This document shows, piece by piece, positions 60,000-64,000 of a DNA stretch of 64,000 nucleotides (position 1 is the stretch's first letter; each line of letters starts with the position of its first letter). The stretch comes from Megascapheus bottae. Taxonomy: Eukaryota; Chordata; Mammalia; Rodentia; Geomyidae. The stretch is taken from the NCBI GenBank assembly GCA_024803745.1, contig JANJXV010000013.1:868001-932000 (forward strand). The letters are read 5' to 3'. The notes under the pieces were generated by a model. It was given only the letters and a program-made list of their open reading frames with translations, had not been told where the DNA came from and made no database searches. Position numbers and translations under genes: made by a program.

Positions 60000-60111
60000 C
60001 TGAAAGAGAAAGACATCTCAATGTTTTCACCATCATCTCCTCCTCCACATCACCGTCATTCACATCAATATCATGACCATCTCATCAGCTTCATCATCAC
60101 CATCATCACGG

Positions 60112-60330
60112 TACTCTGGTGTCAGATGCTTGGGTTTGAATGTCAGCTCTGCTCATTAGCTGTAAGACTAGGTAAAGTTATTCCAAATCTTCCTCAAGAT
60201 AATTTCCTTCATCAAGAAAAAAAAAGGAACATTATGCCATCTTTTAAGATAATAGGAATGTAATTGATTATTCCTATACATTATTTGGTACATGGCATGA
60301 AGTTTGCACCCAGTTAAATGCTAGTTACAT
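60112..60330 (+). mobile_element. MIR-like element
   Basis: GGGTTTGAATGTCAGCTCTGC, AGCTGTAAGACTAGG, then TTTGGTACATGGCATGAAG follow the MIR order from 5' to 3'. Confidence 0.7.
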
Positions 60331-60813
60331 ACATTATCCATCAGATGCATTATCCATTGCGTGATTAGCTCATGCCTATTATTAGCTCTATTATTAATAG
60401 TTCTAAGGTTTCTTCTGGAAACTGGGAAACAACCACAGCAATTTAGTACAACTGTAAATCAAATTTAAGTAAGAAAATAATGAAAATCTTCTATATGGAT
60501 ATGATCTAAGTTATAACAGCACCAAGAAGATGGAGGAAATATAAAAAGCTTATGAGAGAGTTAAAGTCATTATCAGGAATCTAGAGGTAAAGTTGATGAA
60601 TTAAGAATAGTGACTGTTGTCCGTTATTTAACACATAAAGATATAATTTTCATAATAAGTAACTAAAAGTGTCATACTAGCTGATTTTCACCATAAGACT
60701 GATTTTTCCTCTGAGGTATATTGTCTTTTATAATTTCAAAAGCAAAAAGGGGACAGAAGCCCAAACACAGTGGCAAGAGTTGGAGGTTGGAAGAGAGAAA
60801 TCTGTTCTTCTAG

Positions 60814-60904
60814 GCACTCCTCTTCCTCCTTCTCCTCCTCTCCCTCCTCCTCCTCTTTCTCCTCCTCTTCCTCCTTCTCCTCCTCTTCTTATTTTTCTTC
60901 ATTT
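60814..60904. repeat. CTC/CTT-rich pyrimidine repeat
   Basis: About 90 bases of CTCCTC/CTTCTC units next to the tail of an antisense SINE. Confidence 0.93.
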
Positions 60905-61088
60905 TCTTTTTGTTGGTTATGGGGCTTGAACTCTGGGCCTGGTTACTGTCCCTGAGATCTTTATCTGAAGACTAGCACTCTACCATTTCAAGCCACAGCA
61001 CCACTTCTGGCATTTCTGTGTATGTCTACTGAGGAATCAAACCCAGGCCTTCATGCATGCTAGGCAAGCACTTTACTACAAGGTCACA
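60905..61088 (-). mobile_element. Type-A SINE
   Basis: GGGGCTTGAACTCTGGGCC, GAGGAATCAAACCCAGGCC, ATGCTAGGCAAGCACTTTAC. Confidence 0.82.
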
Positions 61089-61389
61089 CAAAACAATAAA
61101 TTATGTTTGATCTAATCTTGTTCCTAAAGTAGCAAGTTCACATGAATGCTTTGATACATTCTGGAATTAAACTTATATATACATTTAACCTATAGAAATC
61201 AAATCCACAAAACAAGGAAAGCGAATCAAGAAATAAAATATGTTAAAAAATGCTAACAATATAAAAAAGCATTACAAGTGAAAGAACCATTGTTTCCCAT
61301 GAACATAGTCACTTTCAAAATGTAAAACAAGAGTGTTTTCAATCAGGAACTTTGTTAAAAATGATTTTGAACACAGGCTCAATGGTTTC

Positions 61390-61815
61390 CCTCATTTGTC
61401 ATAATCAGTAGAAACCTTGGGCTCTCCTAGCAGAAATTTACAATAGAACAAAATCTAGATACATAAGGACATCTAGAATGATGCTAAATGAAAGGACCTC
61501 TAGGATATAGAAACAGAAGCCATATAATGAGTGATTGTTGTCCTTAATGTACTATGTTATCTCTCATCTCTTTTGCTGTCCCTTGGTTATCTCATATTGT
61601 TACAGTATCTCACCTGGTTATCTGATATATTGTATATATGCCTATTTGGTTATTTGAAGTCAGATAGGGAAGGGAGGAAAACAAGATGAGGGGAGGGAAA
61701 TGGGGACCAAGACATGAGAAAGGGTATCAATGTGTATGAAGTAATGCACCTTCTATCTGGTGAGTATAATGTAACCCTTCTATTAATTACAATAAAAATA
61801 TATGAAAAAAATGAT
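61390..61815 (+). mobile_element. L1 3' end
   Basis: CTCATTTGTCATAATCAG, TAGATACATAAGGACATC, a G-rich tract, GTAACCCTTCTATTAATTAC and an A-rich end. Confidence 0.88.
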
Positions 61816-62183
61816 TTTCTTTCAAATTCAAAGAGGATCAAGTGAAGTTCTTCTATCTAAAACATTGCTAGAGAGATTCCTCCAAATTCTCTTCTGTACC
61901 AGTTACTTCCCAGCCACTGTTTAGATCCTGCTAACTCTCTTACAAGTCACTAAGCATAATCTCAACAAACTGACTTTTATGTTTCTCCATCAGTAAATGA
62001 ACATAGCTTGCAAAAGACTAACATTATACAAATTGCAATTTAAAGAAAAAGATCTGTAATCAGGTCCTGGTGTTCTTCTTAGTGGAAGAACAGATAACTC
62101 ACTGAGTGCACTCATTTCCCTGCAGGCTGTCTCGCATGACTAAAGCACAACACGTTATGAAGCAGTTACAATAGGAATGTTTG

Positions 62184-62420
62184 AGCTAGGCCTTGGTAGT
62201 TCAACTCTGTCATCCTAGCTTCTCAGGAGGCTGAGGGCTGAGGATCACAATTTGAAGTCAGCCCAGGAAGGGAAGCCAGTGAGACTCTGACCGCTAATAA
62301 ACCAGCAAAATAAGGCCAGAAGTAGAGATGTGGTGCAAGTGGTAGAGTGCTACCCTTGAGCAAAAACTATAAGGAACAGTGTGACCAGGCCCTGAGTTCA
62401 TGCCCCAGGACCTACACATT
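62184..62420 (+). mobile_element. Type-B SINE
   Basis: TAGTTCAACTCTGTCATCC, GGAGGCTGAGGGCTGAGG, GTGCAAGTGGTAGAGTGC; the tail turns into a CA repeat. Confidence 0.85.
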
Positions 62421-62424
62421 CACA

Positions 62425-62473
<49 letters not shown>
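62421..62473. repeat. (CA)n microsatellite at a SINE tail
   Basis: About 24 CA units after the SINE. Confidence 0.96.
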
Positions 62474-62475
<2 letters not shown>

Positions 62476-62965
62476 CACAAAATGTATAGGTCTGAAAGAC
62501 ATTACTTTGAAAGAACACAACCAATGAAGCTAAAAGAAAGAAGAAAAATGTGACGTTTTCCCATTAAACATGAAAATTAATGTTTTAATATGTCTAAACA
62601 TATATTGAAAATAAGACTTCAATGCCTAGTTCAGACTGCTATTGTTTCCATAGAATATTAAAAATGTCTGAAGTAATACATGAAGTTTGTATAACAGATA
62701 GTTATGTCCTCCATTATGAAAGACTCTGCTCAGGTGCTTTCACAGGTTTTAGTACTATTTTAATGTCTGACATTTGTTTTTTTCAGCTTCTTTTACTGTA
62801 TCTATACTTTAATTCATTCCACATTACCTCAATTTTTACTAGTATACAAGGACTGCCTTCAAAACACTCCTTTTCTCTCTCAATGCTTTCAAAGCTAAAT
62901 TCTGAAATTGCTTTTCTTGGCTACTTCCACATGAAACCCCAACAATGTGTGTCTTCTTGTTTTTT

Positions 62966-63105
62966 AACTTTAAAAAAGTTTTTATTGTTCAGGTAATGTA
63001 TAGAGGGGTCACAGTTATATTTGCCAGATAGTAGGTACATTACTTCTCATACCCCTTCTTATGTTTTTGTCCCCATTTTCCTCCTCTCACTCCCTCCCAT
63101 CTTGT
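62966..63105 (-). mobile_element. L1 3'UTR fragment
   Basis: Antisense: GTTTTTATTGTTCAGGTAATG, GAGGGGTCACAGTTATATTT, C/T-rich end. Confidence 0.82.
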
Positions 63106-63111
63106 TTTTTT

Positions 63112-63315
63112 GTTTGTTTTGCCAGTCCTGGGGCTTGAACTCAGAGCCTGGGCACTATTCTTGGACACTTTTTGCTCAAGGCAAAAAGTGCTCTGCCACT
63201 TGAGCCACAGTACCACTTCCAGCTTTTTCTGTATATGTGGTACCCAGGAACCAAAGCTAGGTCTTTGTGCATCCTGGGCGAGCACTCTACCACTATTCTG
63301 CGCTCCTGGCCCCTC
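63112..63315 (-). mobile_element. Type-A SINE with a new hairpin
   Basis: Antisense dimer (GCCAGTCCTGGGGCTTGAAC). The right arm contains a perfect 10-base inverted repeat, CACTTTTTGC and GCAAAAAGTG, at 63166-63190. Confidence 0.87.
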
Positions 63316-64000
63316 CTTGTTATTTTTAATGTTGCAATTTTTCTATCACCTTTAGTTATTTAAAGAAAATTTTTTTCTCTCATTCTCTTTGGAGTCATCA
63401 CTGGTGGTTTATATGTTTAGTGTTCTATCAGTATCAAAGTGCATTCCCATTTTCCCACACATTAAACAAGAGAAAAATAATTCTGACTAATGAATTCGGA
63501 GTATGTGACTTATAAATTTTGGGAGAGGTGGGGAAAAAGAAGGCAATCGAAAAGGTTACTCTAATTGACATATAATATATGCATGTCTAAAATATCAGGA
63601 TGAAACTCTTTGGTACAACTAATAGCCCTAAAATATAAATGATGGGAAAATAAAATAGGGCTTTGTGAGGGAAAGTGGGAGTAGGGTGGGTAAGTGAGTG
63701 GAGAAGGTGAGTGAGAATGAATACAGTCAAAATAGTTTATCTGCATGAACAAAAATTTAAAAATGAAACCTGTTTTAGATGGTGGGGAAGGAGTAAGAGA
63801 GTGATTTGGAGGTTGAGTGATGGAATTCATTCTATCCATATGTAGGAATGTTGCCATAAACTCCACTTATGCACAACTCATATGCTAATAAAACCCTAGA
63901 AAACATTGTTGGTAATTTTTAAAGTACAGAATGTATGGATTTTTCTTGGAAAAATTTTTGTCATATAAGACACAAGTAATGAATGTTACTGATTTCACTT

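Larger units (their letters stand above)
60000..64000 (-). other. TYR: TYR last intron (partial)
   Basis: Intron before the last TYR exon. It starts (on the - strand, its 3' end) with a pyrimidine-rich acceptor tract. It holds a MIR-like element (about 60112-60330), a CTC-rich repeat and SINE (60814-61088), an L1 3' end (61390-61815), a type-B SINE with a CA tail (62184-62473), and an L1/SINE pair (62966-63315). The rest shows nothing, except that 63640-63880 may be an old L1-like 3' end. The preceding TYR exon is not in the window. Confidence 0.65.

Noticed and set aside
62622..62996. 124-codon frame in the TYR intron
   Set aside because: Ends inside an L1 tail; no motif, and composition is like its AT-rich surroundings.

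Overview
This window is mammalian nuclear DNA, very probably from a rodent of the superfamily Geomyoidea (kangaroo rats, pocket mice, pocket gophers). It is AT-rich, has spliced protein-coding genes, and is dense in L1 fragments and dimeric SINEs. The species call rests on two abundant SINE families: one with an ID-like left half joined to a 'Geo'-type right half (IDL-Geo, as I recall it, is known only from Geomyoidea), and one with a B1/7SL-like left half joined to the same kind of right arm. No bacterial, phage or CRISPR features are present.

Layout. Positions 1-34657 hold the 3' part of NOX4 (NADPH oxidase 4) on the + strand. Six coding exons (895-976, 13718-13837, 15806-15914, 18596-18664, 20222-20322, 34537-34657) have canonical AG/GT borders and matching phases and join into one open frame of 199 complete codons plus stop, giving the NADPH-binding C-terminal half. 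A 3'UTR follows with an AATAAA at 35048. About 24.4 kb of intergenic DNA follows (about 35076-59490). The last coding exon of TYR (tyrosinase) lies on the - strand (59999-59773), with its 3'UTR running to an AATAAA (minus strand) at 59516-59511. From 60000 to the end is the last TYR intron. The two genes are tail to tail, as in the human and mouse NOX4/TYR neighbourhood.

Introns and intergenic DNA are mostly repeats: about 20 L1 pieces (one about 4.2 kb, keeping both ends but with much of ORF2 deleted, and one with an inversion), about 45 SINE copies on both strands including three nested pairs, ancient MIR/L2 remnants, and many microsatellites, several at SINE tails. Repeat borders are judged by eye and are usually good to about 5-15 bases.

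NOX4 and TYR are neighbours but not a pathway. NOX4 makes hydrogen peroxide at internal membranes; TYR makes melanin precursors in melanosomes. I found no convincing new biological system. The points most worth checking are the two SINE families sharing a right arm, the internally deleted and inverted L1 copies, an unidentified ORF-bearing segment at 53440-53800, and an E-box-rich, relatively GC-rich unique block at 55200-55830.
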